Shown here: positions 51,062 through 62,403 of the stretch, piece by piece | Position numbering within the stretch: position 1 is the first letter of the stretch | How the letters are laid out: each line of letters begins with the position of its first letter | Source of the DNA: Thermithiobacillus tepidarius DSM 3134 | GTDB lineage: Bacteria > Pseudomonadota > Gammaproteobacteria > Acidithiobacillales > Thermithiobacillaceae | Reading direction: 5' to 3' | Assembly (NCBI RefSeq): GCF_000423825.1 | Contig: NZ_AUIS01000011.1 | Location: 1 to 64,000 of the forward strand | DNA length: 64,000 bases | Made by a program: the position numbers and the translations under genes | The notes under the pieces: generated by a model | What the model was told of the DNA's origin: nothing | The model's database searches: none | What the model saw: the letters and a program-made list of their open reading frames with translations, nothing else

Positions 51062-52006
51062 ATGGCGAATATTCAAGACTTGACCCTCCCCCTCGTTGCC
51101 GTAACCGAAGCCGCCGCCCGCGGGGCCAGCGGCTGGATCGGCCGCGGCCAGAAGGAAACCGGCGACGGCGCCGCCGTGGACGCCATGCGCGCGGCCATGC
51201 AGGCCGTTCCCATGCGCGGCGTGGTGGTGATCGGCGAGGGCGAGAAGGACGAGGCCCCCATGCTCTACAACGGCGAAGCCGTGGGCAGCGGGCAGGGGCC
51301 CGAAGTGGATATCGCCGTGGACCCGGTCGAAGGCACCAGCTTCCTCGCCAACGGCATGCCCGGCTCCATCTGCGTCCTGGCCGCCGCCCCCAAGGGCAGC
51401 ATGTTCCGCCCAGGCCCGGCCTTCTACATGGACAAGCTGGTGGTGCCGCCGGCCGCCAAGGGCAAGATCGATCCGGCGGCACCCCTGAAGGACAAGCTGG
51501 CGGCTTTGGCCCGCGCCCTGGGCAAGGAGGTCTCCGAGTTGGTGGTCTTCCTGCTGAAGAAGCCTCGCCACGAGCAGCTGATCGCCGAAATCCAGGCCGC
51601 CGGCGCCATGGTGCGCCTGCAGACCGACGGTGACGTGAGCGGCGGCATCATGGCGACCCTGGGCGACAAGGTGGATGCCATGATGGGCATCGGCGGCACG
51701 CCCGAGGGCGTGATCACCGCCTGCGCCGCCAAGGCCCTGGGCGCCGACATGTTCGGCAGCCTGGCGCCCCAGAAGCCCGACGAGGCCGAGGCGGTGCGCG
51801 CCGCCGGTCTCACGCCCGGCAAGTGGCTGGGCCTCAATGATCTGGTCAGCGGCGACGACGTGCTTTTCGTGGCGACCGGCCTGACCTCCGGCGACATCCT
51901 GAGCGGTGTGCAGAAGAGCGGCGGCAGCGTGACCACCGAGACCCTGGTCATCGCCGGCCACGACGGCAGCCTGCGGCGCATTTTCACCCGTACGCGCCAA
52001 GCCTGA
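51062..52006 (+). CDS. glpX: Class II fructose-1,6-bisphosphatase (possibly also sedoheptulose-bisphosphatase)
   Basis: 314 residues. GlpX-type motifs: VIGEGEKDEAPML, DIAVDPVEGTSFLANGMPGSICVLA and the C-terminal VATGLTSGDILSGV. It is Mn/Mg-dependent and Li-sensitive in the family. As first cbb gene (cbbF role) it regenerates fructose-6-phosphate; in several autotrophs class II enzymes also cleave sedoheptulose-1,7-bisphosphate. SD is TTGAGGACGAAAC. Confidence 0.95.
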   Translation: MANIQDLTLPLVAVTEAAARGASGWIGRGQKETGDGAAVDAMRAAMQAVPMRGVVVIGEGEKDEAPMLYNGEAVGSGQGPEVDIAVDPVEGTSFLANGMPGSICVLAAAPKGSMFRPGPAFYMDKLVVPPAAKGKIDPAAPLKDKLAALARALGKEVSELVVFLLKKPRHEQLIAEIQAAGAMVRLQTDGDVSGGIMATLGDKVDAMMGIGGTPEGVITACAAKALGADMFGSLAPQKPDEAEAVRAAGLTPGKWLGLNDLVSGDDVLFVATGLTSGDILSGVQKSGGSVTTETLVIAGHDGSLRRIFTRTRQA

Positions 52007-52315
52007 AGCTTCGTGCCGGCGCGCAGCGGCGCCCGACCTTGTGCACCATGTGGCTGTGGAATGCGCAGGGGCGGCGTGCCGCAACAGCCGGAATTTTGGA
52101 CAAAAGCGAGCCGTTGCGCCTCGCGCGGCGATCGCCCGAGGCGTTGCCGGCGCCGCGGCGGCGCCCCGGATCGCGCCCAGGCCTCCAGCGGACGGACAGC
52201 GGGCGCCCACTTGCGTCGAGGGCATCCCCCCGCCGGCTCTGGCCCGACCAGTTTTCTTTCTTTCATTTTAGCCGCGCCGCTGGCGAGTGCGATAAGCCTT
52301 TAGGAGATTAGCACC
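52007..52315. other. 309-bp gap between glpX and tkt
   Basis: No gene seen. It contains a hairpin CGCCTCG (52117-52123) with CGAGGCG (52137-52143) that encloses the self-complementary GGCGATCGCC, and a T-rich run near 52252-52270 before the SD. No terminator with a T tract follows glpX, so read-through is possible. Confidence 0.5.
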
Positions 52316-54313
52316 ATGACCGTTACCCGTACCGATCTTGCCAACGCCATTCGGGCCCTCAGCATGGACGCCGTGCAGGCGGCCAAGTCCGGCCACCCCG
52401 GCATGCCCATGGGCATGGCCGACATCGCCGAAGTCCTCTGGAACGACTTCCTGGTGCACAATCCCAAGGATCCCGGCTGGATCAACCGTGACCGCTTCAT
52501 GCTGTCCAACGGCCACGGCTCCATGCTGCATTACTCCTTGCTGCACCTCTCCGGCTACGACCTGCCCATCGAGGAGCTGAAAAACTTCCGCCAATGGGGC
52601 AGCAAGACGCCCGGCCATCCCGAGTACGGCTACACGGCCGGCGTCGAGACGACCACCGGCCCACTGGGCCAGGGTCTGGCCAACGGCGTCGGCATGGCGT
52701 TGGCCGAGCGCCTGCTGGCGGCGCGCTTCAACCGGCCGGGCCACGACGTCATCGATCACCACACCTACGTCTTCCTCGGCGACGGCTGCCTCATGGAGGG
52801 CATCTCCCATGAAGCCTGCTCCCTGGCCGGCACTTGGAAGCTGGGCAAGCTGATCTGCTTCTACGACGACAACGGCATCTCCATCGACGGCCACCTGGAG
52901 CCCTGGTTCACCGACGACACCGCCAAGCGCTTCGAGGCCTACGGCTGGCAGGTGGTCGGCCCGGTGGACGGCCACGATCCCGAGGCGATCAAGGCGGCCA
53001 CCGAGGCGGCCCGCGCCGAACAGCACAAGCCCAGCCTGATCATCTGCAAGACCATCATCGGCCATGGCTCGCCCAATCTGGCCGGCACCCACGACTGCCA
53101 CGGCGCCCCCCTGGGCGAGAACGAGATCTGCCTGACCCGCGAGAACATCGGCTGGCCGCATGAGCCCTTTTCCGTGCCCGAAGAGGTCTACGCCGGCTGG
53201 GATGCCCGCGGCAAGGGCGAGGCGGCGCAGAGCGCCTGGAACCACAAGTTCAAGGCCTACAAGGAGGCCTATCCCGAGGATGCGGCCGAGCTGGAACGCC
53301 GCATGCGCGGCGAGCTGCCGGCTGGCTGGAACGACACGGTCAAGGCGCTGATCGACGGCCTGCGCCAGGAGAAGCCCAACATCGCCACCCGCGTGGCCTC
53401 CGGCAAGGCCATCAACGCCATCGCCCCGACCCTGCCCGAGATCGTCGGCGGTTCCGCCGACCTCACGCCGTCCAACAACACCATCTGGAAGGGCGCGACC
53501 GAGCTGGTGCCGCCGCTGATCAGCGGCAACTACATCCACTACGGCGTGCGCGAGTTCGGCATGGCCACGGTCATGAACGGCCTGTCCCTGCACGGCGGCT
53601 TCCTGCCCTTCGGCGGTACCTTCCTGATCTTCTCCGACTATGCCCGCAACGCGATCCGCATGTCGGCCCTGATGCATCAGCGGGTGATCTACGTGCTGAC
53701 CCACGACTCCATCGGCCTGGGCGAGGACGGCCCCACCCACCAGCCGATCGAGCAGGTCAACAGCCTGCGCCTGATTCCCAACATGACGCTCTGGCGTCCC
53801 TGCGACGCGGTGGAGACCGCCGTGGCCTGGACGCAATCGGTGGAAAACCGCAAGGGCCCGAGCTGCCTCATCCTGAGCCGTCAGAACCTGCCCGCCCAGA
53901 ACCACACGGACGAGACCGTGGCCGGCATCGCCAAGGGCGGCTACATCCTGTCCGAGGCGGCCAACGGCCAGCCCGAGGGCGTGATCATCGCCACCGGCTC
54001 CGAGGTGGCCCTGGCCATGGGCGCCCAAGCCAAGCTGGCCGAGCAGGGCAAGCACGTGCGCGTGGTGTCCATGCCTTCGCTGGAGGTCTTCGAGAAGCAG
54101 GACGCCGCCTACAAGGAAAGCGTGCTGCCCGCCAAGCTCACCAAGCGCCTGGCCGTCGAGGCCGGCTCCACCGGCCTCTGGTACAAGTACGTGGGCCTGA
54201 ACGGCGCCGTCGTTGGCCTCGACCGCTTCGGCGAGTCCGCGCCCGCTCCGGTGCTCTTCGACAAGTTCGGCTTCACCGTGGACAACGTGGTGGCCCGCTA
54301 TCAGGCGCTCTGA
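52316..54313 (+). CDS. tkt: Transketolase
   Basis: 665 residues. [19 protein letters not shown] at the start, the thiamine-diphosphate site [18 protein letters not shown] with NGISIDG, and the pyrimidine domain [31 protein letters not shown]. It moves two-carbon units in the Calvin cycle (cbbT role) and pentose phosphate pathway. SD is TAGGAGATTAGC. Confidence 0.97.
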   Translation: MTVTRTDLANAIRALSMDAVQAAKSGHPGMPMGMADIAEVLWNDFLVHNPKDPGWINRDRFMLSNGHGSMLHYSLLHLSGYDLPIEELKNFRQWGSKTPGHPEYGYTAGVETTTGPLGQGLANGVGMALAERLLAARFNRPGHDVIDHHTYVFLGDGCLMEGISHEACSLAGTWKLGKLICFYDDNGISIDGHLEPWFTDDTAKRFEAYGWQVVGPVDGHDPEAIKAATEAARAEQHKPSLIICKTIIGHGSPNLAGTHDCHGAPLGENEICLTRENIGWPHEPFSVPEEVYAGWDARGKGEAAQSAWNHKFKAYKEAYPEDAAELERRMRGELPAGWNDTVKALIDGLRQEKPNIATRVASGKAINAIAPTLPEIVGGSADLTPSNNTIWKGATELVPPLISGNYIHYGVREFGMATVMNGLSLHGGFLPFGGTFLIFSDYARNAIRMSALMHQRVIYVLTHDSIGLGEDGPTHQPIEQVNSLRLIPNMTLWRPCDAVETAVAWTQSVENRKGPSCLILSRQNLPAQNHTDETVAGIAKGGYILSEAANGQPEGVIIATGSEVALAMGAQAKLAEQGKHVRVVSMPSLEVFEKQDAAYKESVLPAKLTKRLAVEAGSTGLWYKYVGLNGAVVGLDRFGESAPAPVLFDKFGFTVDNVVARYQAL

Positions 54314-54333
54314 TTTTTCGTGACGCGCGGCTA

Positions 54334-54368
54334 GTGAAGCGCGGCCGGGAAATTCCGGCGCGCTTCAC
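54334..54368 (+). promoter_or_regulatory. Intercistronic hairpin between tkt and gap
   Basis: Outer stem GTGAAGCGCG (54334-54343) with CGCGCTTCAC (54359-54368), inner stem CCGG/CCGG around GAAATT, no T tract. It lies 20 bp after the tkt stop and 52 bp before gap, and could stabilise the gap message. Confidence 0.6.
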
Positions 54369-54420
54369 GAATCGCGCCTCGCCCAAGGATTCTTTCACCA
54401 GCCTTTGAGGAGACTGCAAA

Positions 54421-55437
54421 ATGGCACTTCGTGTAGCGATCAACGGTTATGGCCGCATCGGCCGCAACGTCCTGCGTGCGATCTATGAGAACAACCGCAC
54501 CGACAAGATCCAGATCGTCGCCATCAACGACCTGGGCAGCCCGGAGACCAACGCCCACCTGACCCAGTACGACTCCGTGCACGGCCGCTTCCCCGGCAGC
54601 GTGATCGTCGACGGCGACACCATGCTGGTCAACGGCGATAAGATCAAGGTGCTGGCCGAGCGCGATCCCGCCAAGCTGCCCTGGGGCGACCTGGGTGTGG
54701 ACGTGGTGATGGAGTGCACCGGCTTCTTCACCAAGCGCGACATGGCGGCCAAACACCTGGAAGGCGGCGCCAAGAAGGTGCTGATCTCCGCCCCCGCCGA
54801 CGGTGAGGACATCACGGTCGTTTACGGTGTGAACCATGACAAGCTGGATCCCGCCAAGCACGTCATCGTCTCCAACGCTTCCTGCACCACCAACTGCCTG
54901 GCGCCCTTCGCCAAGGTGCTGCACGAGACCGTCGGCATCAAGCACGGCTTGATGACCACCGTGCACAGCTACACCAACGACCAGGTGCTGCTGGACGTCT
55001 ATCACAAGGATCTGCGCCGCGCCCGCTCCGCGACCCAGAGCATGATCCCGACCTCCACCGGCGCCGCCAAGGCCGTGGGCCTGGTGCTGCCCGAGCTGTC
55101 CGGCCGTCTGGACGGCTTCGCCATGCGCGTGCCCACCCCCAACGTGTCCGTAGTCGACCTCGTCTTCGAAGCCGAGCGCAACACCACCAAGGAAGAGATC
55201 AACGCCGCAGTGAAGGCCGCCGCCGAAGGCGCCATGCTGGGCGTGCTGGGCTACAACGACAAGCCGCTGGTGTCCGTGGACTTCAACCACGACTCCCGCT
55301 CCTCCATCTTCGAGGCGACCCTGACCAAGGTCATGCAGGGCAACATGGTCAAGGTGCTGTCCTGGTACGACAACGAGTGGGGCTTCTCCAACCGCATGGC
55401 CGACACCGCCCTGGCCATGATGGGTCTGCCCCGCTGA
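54421..55437 (+). CDS. gap: Type I glyceraldehyde-3-phosphate dehydrogenase
   Basis: 338 residues. [13 protein letters not shown], the Asp of AINDLG (NAD preference) and catalytic [12 protein letters not shown] with Cys are intact; DFNHDSRSS and [13 protein letters not shown] close the fold. In the cbb context (cbbG role) it reduces 1,3-bisphosphoglycerate. The Asp in position 33-34 suggests NADH rather than NADPH use, although autotrophs vary. SD is GAGGAGACTGC. Confidence 0.96.
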   Translation: MALRVAINGYGRIGRNVLRAIYENNRTDKIQIVAINDLGSPETNAHLTQYDSVHGRFPGSVIVDGDTMLVNGDKIKVLAERDPAKLPWGDLGVDVVMECTGFFTKRDMAAKHLEGGAKKVLISAPADGEDITVVYGVNHDKLDPAKHVIVSNASCTTNCLAPFAKVLHETVGIKHGLMTTVHSYTNDQVLLDVYHKDLRRARSATQSMIPTSTGAAKAVGLVLPELSGRLDGFAMRVPTPNVSVVDLVFEAERNTTKEEINAAVKAAAEGAMLGVLGYNDKPLVSVDFNHDSRSSIFEATLTKVMQGNMVKVLSWYDNEWGFSNRMADTALAMMGLPR

Positions 55438-55444
55438 GACGCAC

Positions 55445-55471
55445 GGGCGGCGCTTGCGCCGCCCTCTTTTT
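55445..55471 (+). terminator. Terminator-like hairpin between gap and pgk
   Basis: Stem GGGCGGCG (55445-55452) with CGCCGCCC (55457-55464), 4-nt loop CTTG, then TCTTTTT. It lies 7 bp after the gap stop, only 29 bp before the pgk start. It probably works as a partial terminator, reducing pgk relative to gap. Confidence 0.8.
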
Positions 55472-55493
55472 ACCAGGATTTGAGGAGAGAACC

Positions 55494-56699
55494 ATGAAAG
55501 TCATCCGGATGACCGATCTCGACCTGGCCGGCAAGCGCGTGCTGATCCGCGAGGATCTGAACGTGCCGCAGGACGACAATGGCAACGTCACCGACGACAC
55601 CCGCATTCGCGCCAGTCTGCCCACCATCAAGCATGCCATGGCGGCGGGTGCCAAGGTCATGCTCATGTCCCACCTGGGTCGTCCCAAGGAAGGGGAGTAC
55701 GACGAGAAAGCCAGCCTCAAGCCCATTGCCGAGCACTTGGGCAAACTGCTGGGCAAGCCCGTGAAGCTGGTCAAGGACTGGCTTGCCAGCGGCAAGGGCG
55801 AGCTCGAGCAGCTGCAGAACGGCGACGTGGTGGTGCTGGAAAATGTACGTTTCAACAAGGGCGAGGGCAAGGACGACGAAGGCCTGTCCCGGCAGATGGC
55901 TGCCCTGTGCGACGTCTACGTGATGGACGCCTTCGGCACCGCCCATCGCGCCCAGGCCAGCACCCATGGCGTGGCCCGTTTCGCCCCCATCGCGGCGGCC
56001 GGTCCTTTGCTCGTGAAAGAGCTGGAAGCCCTGGGCAAGGCCCTGGAAAGCCCGGCTCGGCCCATGGTGGCCATCGTCGCCGGCTCCAAGGTATCTACCA
56101 AGCTGACCATCCTGAAGAGCCTGGCCGAGAAGGTCGACCAGCTCATCGTCGGCGGCGGCATCGCCAACACCTTCATCCTGGCGGCCGGCCACAAGGTGGG
56201 CAAGTCCCTGGTGGAGGCGGATCTGGTGGGCGAGGCGCAAGCCATTGCCGATGCCGCCAAGGCCAAGGGCGGCAACGTGCCGGTACCCGTCGATGTGGTG
56301 GTGGCCAAAGAGTTCTCCGCCACGGCCCAGGCGCGCACTTGTGACGTCGCCGACGTGCAGGACGACGAGATGATCCTGGACATCGGTCCCAAGACCGCCG
56401 ACATGCTTGCCGACATCTTGAAGAAGGCCGGTACCATCGTCTGGAACGGCCCGGTGGGCGTGTTCGAGTTCGACAATTTCGCCAAGGGTACCGAGGCCAT
56501 GGCCAAGGCCATTGCCGAAAGCCCGGCCTTCTCCATTGCCGGCGGCGGCGACACCATCGCAGCCATCAACAAGTTCGGCATCGAGGATAAGGTCTCCTAT
56601 ATCAGCACCGGCGGCGGTGCCTTCCTGGAGTTCCTGGAAGGCAAGGTGCTGCCGGCGGTGGCCGTCCTCGAAGAGCGCGCCAAGGAGCATAAGGCTTGA
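55494..56699 (+). CDS. pgk: Phosphoglycerate kinase
   Basis: 401 residues from ATG 55494 (SD TGAGGAGAGA); an open frame starting inside gap is rejected. [68 protein letters not shown] and the C-terminal [11 protein letters not shown] are family blocks. It phosphorylates 3-phosphoglycerate in the Calvin cycle (cbbK role). Its stop overlaps the pyk start. Confidence 0.97.
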   Translation: MKVIRMTDLDLAGKRVLIREDLNVPQDDNGNVTDDTRIRASLPTIKHAMAAGAKVMLMSHLGRPKEGEYDEKASLKPIAEHLGKLLGKPVKLVKDWLASGKGELEQLQNGDVVVLENVRFNKGEGKDDEGLSRQMAALCDVYVMDAFGTAHRAQASTHGVARFAPIAAAGPLLVKELEALGKALESPARPMVAIVAGSKVSTKLTILKSLAEKVDQLIVGGGIANTFILAAGHKVGKSLVEADLVGEAQAIADAAKAKGGNVPVPVDVVVAKEFSATAQARTCDVADVQDDEMILDIGPKTADMLADILKKAGTIVWNGPVGVFEFDNFAKGTEAMAKAIAESPAFSIAGGGDTIAAINKFGIEDKVSYISTGGGAFLEFLEGKVLPAVAVLEERAKEHKA

Positions 56700-58159
56700 G
56701 ACGTCGCACCAAGATCGTAGCAACGCTGGGCCCGGCCAGCTCGGACGAAAAGACCATCGACCGGCTGATCGAGGCTGGCGTGGACGTGGTCCGGCTGAAC
56801 TTCTCCCACGGCACCGCCGAGGACCACATCAAGCGGGCCGAGCTGGTGCGCAGCAGGGCGCGCGCCCACGGCCGCGCCGTGGGGGTCCTGGCGGATATGC
56901 AGGGGCCCAAAATCCGCATCGGCAAGTTCAAAGACGGCAAGATCCAGCTCAAGGAGGGCGAGCCCTTCATTCTGGACGTGGAGTGCGAGCTGGGTGACGA
57001 ATCCCGCGTGGGCGTCACCTATCCCAACCTCCCCGGCGACGTGGAGCGGGGCGCGACCCTGCTCCTCAACGACGGCATGATCGTGCTGTGGGTGGACAAG
57101 GTGGTCGGCAAGCAGGTCCACACCCGCGTGGTGCAGGGCGGCGAGCTGTCCAACAACAAGGGCATCAACCGCGCCGGCGGCGGCCTGACCGCCCCGGCCC
57201 TGACCGCCAAGGACCGCGAGGACATCCAGACGGCCGCCAAGCTGGAAGCCGACTACGTGGCCATCTCCTTTCCCCGTTCCGCCGAGGACGTCCATGAGGC
57301 GCGGCGCCTGCTGCGCGCCGCCGGCGGGCACGGCGCGATCGTGGCCAAGATCGAGCGCGCCGAGGCCATCGAGGCGATCGAGGAGATCATCGATGCCACC
57401 GACGCCGTGATGGTGGCGCGCGGCGATCTGGGCGTGGAAATCGGCGACGCCGCGGTGCCGCCGGTGCAGAAGCGCATCATCCGTTTGGCGCGGGAGCGCA
57501 ACAAGGTGGTGATCACGGCCACCCAGATGATGGAATCCATGATCACCAATCCCATCCCCACCCGCGCCGAGGTCTCGGACGTGGCCAACGCGGTGCTGGA
57601 CGGCACCGATGCGGTCATGCTCTCGGCCGAGACCGCTTCCGGCAAGTATCCGGTGGAAGCGGTGGCGGCCATGGACCGGGTGTGCCGGGAGACGGAGCGG
57701 CAAGCCACCTGGGATCTGGACGAGGCCATCCTCGGCAACCGCTGGGAACGCATCGACGAGACCATCGCCGGTGCCAGCATCATTGCCGCCAGCCGGCTGG
57801 GGGCCACGGCCATCGCCGCCTTCACCGAAAGCGGCGCGACCACCCTGTGGATGTCGCGCGCCAACACCCACGTGCCCATTTACGCGCTGAGCCCGCAGGT
57901 GCATACCCGCCGCAAGGTCACCCTGTACCGCGGCGTGTACCCGGTCAACTTCCGCTTGAACCGCCATGACGACCCGGCCCAGGTGATGCGCGCCGCCGAG
58001 GACGAACTGCGGCGCCGCGGCACGGTGCGCGATGGCGACATCATCATCATCACCATCGGCGAGCCCATGGCCGCGCCGGGGGGCACCAACACCATGAAGA
58101 TCGTCCGCGTGGGGGACCTGGCCCGGCGCGCGGAAATTGAGGGCGGGGCTCAGCCTTAA
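56696..58159 (+). CDS. pyk: Pyruvate kinase
   Basis: 487 residues starting at TTG 56696, which overlaps the pgk stop (TTGA) and has AAGGAG 8 bases upstream. [67 protein letters not shown] and TQMMESMI identify it. It makes pyruvate and ATP from PEP, channelling fixed carbon to biosynthesis. No ATG in frame is available nearby. Confidence 0.95.
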   Translation: MRRRTKIVATLGPASSDEKTIDRLIEAGVDVVRLNFSHGTAEDHIKRAELVRSRARAHGRAVGVLADMQGPKIRIGKFKDGKIQLKEGEPFILDVECELGDESRVGVTYPNLPGDVERGATLLLNDGMIVLWVDKVVGKQVHTRVVQGGELSNNKGINRAGGGLTAPALTAKDREDIQTAAKLEADYVAISFPRSAEDVHEARRLLRAAGGHGAIVAKIERAEAIEAIEEIIDATDAVMVARGDLGVEIGDAAVPPVQKRIIRLARERNKVVITATQMMESMITNPIPTRAEVSDVANAVLDGTDAVMLSAETASGKYPVEAVAAMDRVCRETERQATWDLDEAILGNRWERIDETIAGASIIAASRLGATAIAAFTESGATTLWMSRANTHVPIYALSPQVHTRRKVTLYRGVYPVNFRLNRHDDPAQVMRAAEDELRRRGTVRDGDIIIITIGEPMAAPGGTNTMKIVRVGDLARRAEIEGGAQP

Positions 58160-58235
58160 GCGGCTTTGCCCGGCCCCCGTTTATGTCTATAATCACCCAA
58201 ATTCGCTCGTAGTATCATTATTTCAGGAGGCGTAT

Positions 58236-59333
58236 ATGGCGCTCATTTCGATGCGACAACTGCTGGACCACGCGGCGGAGCACGGCTACGGCATTCCCGC
58301 GTTCAACGTCAACAACATGGAGCAGATCCATGCCATCATGGAGGCGGCCAAGGAAGTGGACGCTCCCGTGATCCTGCAGGGTTCCGCGGGCGCCCGCAAG
58401 TATGCCGGTGAGCCCTTCCTGCGTCACCTCGTCATGGCTGCCGTGGAAATGTATCCCGACATTCCCGTTGCCATGCACCAGGACCACGGCGCCAGCCCGG
58501 CCGTGTGCATCCAGGCCATCCGCTCCGGTTTCACCAGCGTGATGATGGACGGCTCCCTGATGGAGGACGCCAAGACCCCCTCCACCTATGACTACAACGT
58601 GGCCGTGACCAGCAAGGTCGTGGAGATGGCCCACGCCGTCGGCGTGTCCGTGGAAGGCGAGCTGGGCTGCCTCGGTTCCCTGGAAAGCGGCATGGGCGAA
58701 AAGGAAGACGGCCATGGCGCCGAGGGCGTGCTGAGCCACGACCAGCTGCTGACCGACCCCGAGGAGGCCGCCCGCTTCGTGGCCGCCACCAAGGTGGACG
58801 CCCTGGCCATCGCGATCGGCACCAGCCACGGCGCCTACAAGTTCTCCCGCAAGCCCACGGGCGACATCCTGGCCATCGAGCGGGTCAAGGAGATCCACGC
58901 CCGCATCCCCGATACCCACCTGGTGATGCACGGCTCCTCCTCCGTGCCGCAGGAATGGCTGGACGTCATCAACGAGTTCGGCGGCGAGATGCCGCAGACC
59001 TACGGCGTGCCCGTCGAAGAGATTCAGCAGGGCATCAAGTTCGGCGTGCGCAAGGTCAACATCGACACCGACCTGCGCATGGCCATGACCGGCGCCATCC
59101 GCAAGCACCTGGCGCAGAACAAGAGCAACTTCGATCCCCGCAAGTTCCTGACGGAGGCCACCAAGGCGGCCAAGGCCATCTGCAAGGCCCGCTACGAGCA
59201 GTTCGGCACTGCCGGCAACGCCAGCAAGATCAAGGTCATTGCCATGGACGACATGGCCGCCCGCTACAAGAAGGGCGAGCTGGATCCGCGCGTGACCGGC
59301 GTGGATGCCGGCAAGCGCGCCGTCGCCAGCTGA
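58236..59333 (+). CDS. fba: Class II fructose-bisphosphate aldolase
   Basis: 365 residues from ATG 58236 (SD CAGGAGG). Zinc site [10 protein letters not shown], then [14 protein letters not shown] and [19 protein letters not shown] closes the active site. This is the CbbA-type class II enzyme of autotrophic proteobacteria, which condenses triose phosphates and may also make sedoheptulose-1,7-bisphosphate. Gap to pyk is 76 bp. Confidence 0.97.
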   Translation: MALISMRQLLDHAAEHGYGIPAFNVNNMEQIHAIMEAAKEVDAPVILQGSAGARKYAGEPFLRHLVMAAVEMYPDIPVAMHQDHGASPAVCIQAIRSGFTSVMMDGSLMEDAKTPSTYDYNVAVTSKVVEMAHAVGVSVEGELGCLGSLESGMGEKEDGHGAEGVLSHDQLLTDPEEAARFVAATKVDALAIAIGTSHGAYKFSRKPTGDILAIERVKEIHARIPDTHLVMHGSSSVPQEWLDVINEFGGEMPQTYGVPVEEIQQGIKFGVRKVNIDTDLRMAMTGAIRKHLAQNKSNFDPRKFLTEATKAAKAICKARYEQFGTAGNASKIKVIAMDDMAARYKKGELDPRVTGVDAGKRAVAS

Positions 59334-59360
59334 ACCCGATCCTGCCGCAGTTGAACGGCC

Positions 59361-59391
59361 GAGGCCCAACCCCGCGTTGGGCCTCGCTTTT
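59361..59391 (+). terminator. Intrinsic terminator behind fba
   Basis: Stem GAGGCCCAAC (59361-59370) with GTTGGGCCTC (59376-59385), loop CCCGC, then GCTTTT. Short T tract, so termination may be partial. Confidence 0.75.
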
Positions 59392-59399
59392 GCACCACG

Positions 59400-59447
59400 A
59401 AGTGTTTTGCCCCGGGGCAGGCGTGCCTGTCCCGCCACAAGACACTT
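59400..59447 (+). promoter_or_regulatory. Long hairpin in the rpe leader
   Basis: AAGTGTTTTG (59400-59409) pairs with CAAGACACTT (59438-59447), one G-U; an inner stem GGGGCAGGC (59414-59422) pairs with GCCTGTCCC (59425-59433), one G-U. It ends 15 bp before the rpe start and is placed right after the fba terminator. Confidence 0.5.
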
Positions 59448-59462
59448 GCCAGCGAGGTTGAC

Positions 59463-60125
59463 ATGTCCAAGTTCAAGATTGCCCCTTCCATTCTTTCCGC
59501 CGACTTCGCCCGCCTGGGCGAGGAGGTGCGTGCCGTGGACGAGGCGGGTGCCGACTACATCCACGTGGACGTGATGGACAACCACTTCGTACCCAATTTG
59601 ACCATTGGGCCCCTGGTGGCGGCAGCCATCCGGCCGCATACCAAAAAGCCTTTGGACGTGCACCTGATGATCGAGCCGGTGGACGCCATCATCCCCGAAT
59701 TTGCCAAGGCCGGCGCGGACATCATCACCGTGCACCCGGAAGCGACCAGGCATCTCGATCGCACCGTGCAGCTCATCAAGAGCCTGGGCTGCAAAGCCGG
59801 CGTGTCCCTCAATCCGGCCACGCCCCTCAACGCCTTGGACTACATCCTGGAGAAGGTGGATCTGGTGCTGGTGATGAGCGTGAACCCCGGCTTCGGCGGG
59901 CAGAGCTTCATCGAGTACACCCTGCCCAAGATCGAGGCCATCCGCAAGCGCATCGACGCCCTGGGCAAGCCCATCGACCTGGAAGTGGACGGCGGCATCA
60001 AGGTGGACAACGTGCGGCGGGTCGCGGATGCGGGCGCCGACGTTTTCGTGGCCGGCAGCGCCATCTACAACACTCCCGACTACAAGGCCACCATCGCCGC
60101 CTTCCGCCAAGCCCTAGGAGAGTAA
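59463..60125 (+). CDS. rpe: Ribulose-phosphate 3-epimerase
   Basis: 220 residues. [71 protein letters not shown] and [10 protein letters not shown] carry the metal and catalytic residues (two Asp, His). It supplies ribulose-5-phosphate (cbbE role). It is followed after 3 bp by gph. Confidence 0.97.
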   Translation: MSKFKIAPSILSADFARLGEEVRAVDEAGADYIHVDVMDNHFVPNLTIGPLVAAAIRPHTKKPLDVHLMIEPVDAIIPEFAKAGADIITVHPEATRHLDRTVQLIKSLGCKAGVSLNPATPLNALDYILEKVDLVLVMSVNPGFGGQSFIEYTLPKIEAIRKRIDALGKPIDLEVDGGIKVDNVRRVADAGADVFVAGSAIYNTPDYKATIAAFRQALGE

Positions 60126-60128
60126 GCC

Positions 60129-60821
60129 ATGGCAGCCGTGATGAAACCCCGCTTCCAGCCGCCCTTTGTCGCCCGCTCCGTGGTCATCGATCTGGATGGT
60201 ACCCTCATCGACACCGCCGGCGATCTGGCCGCCGCCGCCAACCGCATGTTGGCCGAGCTCGGCCGACCGCAGGTTGAGCTGCCGATTATTCGCGGCTTCA
60301 TCGGCAATGGCGTCAAGGAATTGGTGCGCCGCACCCTGCGTCTCATGGGCGAGCCGTCCAACGAGCTGGTGAACGAGGCTTTTACCATTTACATGAAGCA
60401 TTACAGCGAGCATCTGCACGACAGCAGCCGGCCCTATCCGGGGGTGCTGGAGACCGTGGAAGCCCTGCAGCGACAGGGGCGGGTGCTCGGCTGCATCACC
60501 AACAAGCGCGACGAGCTGACCCAGCCGCTGCTGAAGGCGCTCGGCCTGCACCACTTCTTCGAGATCATCCTGGCGGGCGACACCCTGCCCAAGCGCAAGC
60601 CGGACCCGCTGCCGCTGCTGCACGCCAGCCAGGTGCTCGGCATCCCGGTGGAGGAGATGCTGCTGGTGGGCGACTCCCGCAACGATACCGAAGCCGCCTT
60701 CGGCGCCGGCATGCCGGTGGCGTGCGTCACCTACGGCTACAACGGCGATCAGGACGTGCGCGAGCTGAATCCCGACGCCGTCATCGAGCGCTTCGACGAA
60801 CTTCCCGCTCTGCTGGCCTAA
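60129..60821 (+). CDS. gph: Phosphoglycolate phosphatase
   Basis: 230 residues of the HAD family: [16 protein letters not shown] (nucleophile Asp), [25 protein letters not shown] (Lys) and [17 protein letters not shown]. It hydrolyses 2-phosphoglycolate, the product of RuBisCO oxygenation (cbbZ role); in position it ends the cbb part of the cluster. The next gene starts 4 bp later. Confidence 0.95.
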   Translation: MAAVMKPRFQPPFVARSVVIDLDGTLIDTAGDLAAAANRMLAELGRPQVELPIIRGFIGNGVKELVRRTLRLMGEPSNELVNEAFTIYMKHYSEHLHDSSRPYPGVLETVEALQRQGRVLGCITNKRDELTQPLLKALGLHHFFEIILAGDTLPKRKPDPLPLLHASQVLGIPVEEMLLVGDSRNDTEAAFGAGMPVACVTYGYNGDQDVRELNPDAVIERFDELPALLA

Positions 60822-60825
60822 GAAC

Positions 60826-62331
60826 TTGCTGCGCGCCTTTCCCTCCCAGCAGGAATTCGCCACCCTGGCGGCGGCGGGCTACAACCGCATCCCGCTGTGC
60901 CGGGAACTGCTGTCGGACCTGGATACCCCGCTGTCGGCCTACCTCAAGACGGCGGCGGGGCCTTATTCCTTCCTGCTGGAATCGGTGCAGGGCGGCGAGA
61001 AATGGGGCCGCTACTCCATCATCGGCCTGCCGGCCGCCGTGCGCGTGGAAATCGGCGGCGAGCGCTTCCAGGTCTTTCGCGATGACCGCTGCCTCATCGA
61101 CGAGCGCGTCAGTGCGCCCCTGGAGCGGCTGCGCCGCTGGTGGAGCCAGTTCAGGAGCGCGCCCGTGGCCGGCCTGCCGCGCTTCAGCGGCGGGCTGGTG
61201 GGCTACTTCGGCTATGACATCGTCCGCTTCGTCGAGGAGTTGCCGGCGCCGCCCGCCGATGCCTTGGAGGTGCCCGACAGCATCCTGCTGCTGGCCGATG
61301 AGCTCCTGATCTTCGACAACCTGGCCGGACGCATCCTGCTGGTGACCCATGTGGACCCCGGCGAGAGCGGTGCCGAGCAGGCCTTTGCCGCCGGCCAGGC
61401 GCGCCTCGACCATCTGCACCGGCAGTTGCTGCAGCCGTTGCGTCTGCCGCCCAGCCGGCCGGCCCGGCAGCTGCTGGAGGCGGATTTCGTCTCCAGTTTC
61501 CCGCAGGCGGAATTCGAGGCCGCCGTGGCGCGCGCCCAGCGCTACATCCTGGACGGCGACATCATGCAGGTGGTGCTGTCCCAGCGCCTCAGCGCGCCCT
61601 ACGCGGCCGCGCCGCTGGATCTCTACCGTGCCCTGCGCAGCCTCAATCCGTCCCCCTACATGTTCTTCCTGGACCTGGAGCGCTTCCAGGTGGTAGGCGC
61701 CTCGCCGGAGGTGTTGGCGCGCCTGGAGGACGGCGAGGTCACCGTGCGGCCCATCGCCGGCACGCGCCCGCGCGGCCGCACGCCCGCGGAGGATCAGGCC
61801 CTGGAACGCGAGCTGCTGGCCGACCCCAAGGAAATCGCCGAGCACCTGATGCTGCTGGACCTCGGCCGCAACGACGTCGGCCGGGTGGCGGAGACCGGTT
61901 CGGTGCGGGTGACCGACCAGATGGTGATCGAGCGCTACTCGCACGTGATGCACATCGTATCCAACGTCACCGGCCGCGTGCGCAAGGGGCTGGATGCCTT
62001 CGACGTGCTGGCCGCCACCTTCCCGGCGGGCACCGTCAGCGGGGCGCCCAAGGTGCGCGCCATGGAGATCATCGACGAATTGGAGCCCGTCAAGCGCGGC
62101 GTCTACGCCGGCGCCGTGGGCTACATCGGCTGGAACGGTAACATGGACACCGCCATCGCCATCCGCACGGCGGTCCTCAAGGACGGACGCATCCACGTGC
62201 AGGCCGGGGCCGGCATCGTGGCGGATTCCGTGCCCGCCAAGGAGTGGGAAGAGACCATGAACAAGGGCCGCGCCGCCCTGCGTGCCGCCCAGCTTGCCGC
62301 CGCCGGCTTGGATCGCTCGGAGCAGGCCTGA
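60826..62331 (+). CDS. trpE: Anthranilate synthase component I
   Basis: 501 residues starting at TTG 60826; no ATG or GTG precedes the conserved start [21 protein letters not shown]. The tryptophan-feedback motif [10 protein letters not shown] is present, then [44 protein letters not shown] and [16 protein letters not shown]. It converts chorismate to anthranilate with TrpG. The TTG lacks a clear SD, so it probably depends on coupling to gph. Confidence 0.95.
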   Translation: MLRAFPSQQEFATLAAAGYNRIPLCRELLSDLDTPLSAYLKTAAGPYSFLLESVQGGEKWGRYSIIGLPAAVRVEIGGERFQVFRDDRCLIDERVSAPLERLRRWWSQFRSAPVAGLPRFSGGLVGYFGYDIVRFVEELPAPPADALEVPDSILLLADELLIFDNLAGRILLVTHVDPGESGAEQAFAAGQARLDHLHRQLLQPLRLPPSRPARQLLEADFVSSFPQAEFEAAVARAQRYILDGDIMQVVLSQRLSAPYAAAPLDLYRALRSLNPSPYMFFLDLERFQVVGASPEVLARLEDGEVTVRPIAGTRPRGRTPAEDQALERELLADPKEIAEHLMLLDLGRNDVGRVAETGSVRVTDQMVIERYSHVMHIVSNVTGRVRKGLDAFDVLAATFPAGTVSGAPKVRAMEIIDELEPVKRGVYAGAVGYIGWNGNMDTAIAIRTAVLKDGRIHVQAGAGIVADSVPAKEWEETMNKGRAALRAAQLAAAGLDRSEQA

Positions 62332-62364
62332 GCGCGAAATATGTGCGTGGAAAGCCGGCACACG

Positions 62365-62373
62365 TGTTAGAAT
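62365..62373 (+). promoter_or_regulatory. Possible extended -10 promoter before trpG
   Basis: TGTTAGAAT fits an extended -10 (TGn-TATAAT, 5 of 6), 30 bp before the trpG ATG. No good -35 is seen. Confidence 0.35.
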
Positions 62374-62403
62374 GTGTCCAGGCGCCATTCTTCGGGTAAT
62401 CCC

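Noticed and set aside
52007-52315. Short + strand frames of 76-96 codons between glpX and tkt
   Set aside because: No SD and no recognisable features, and three overlapping frames are all open, which points to base composition.
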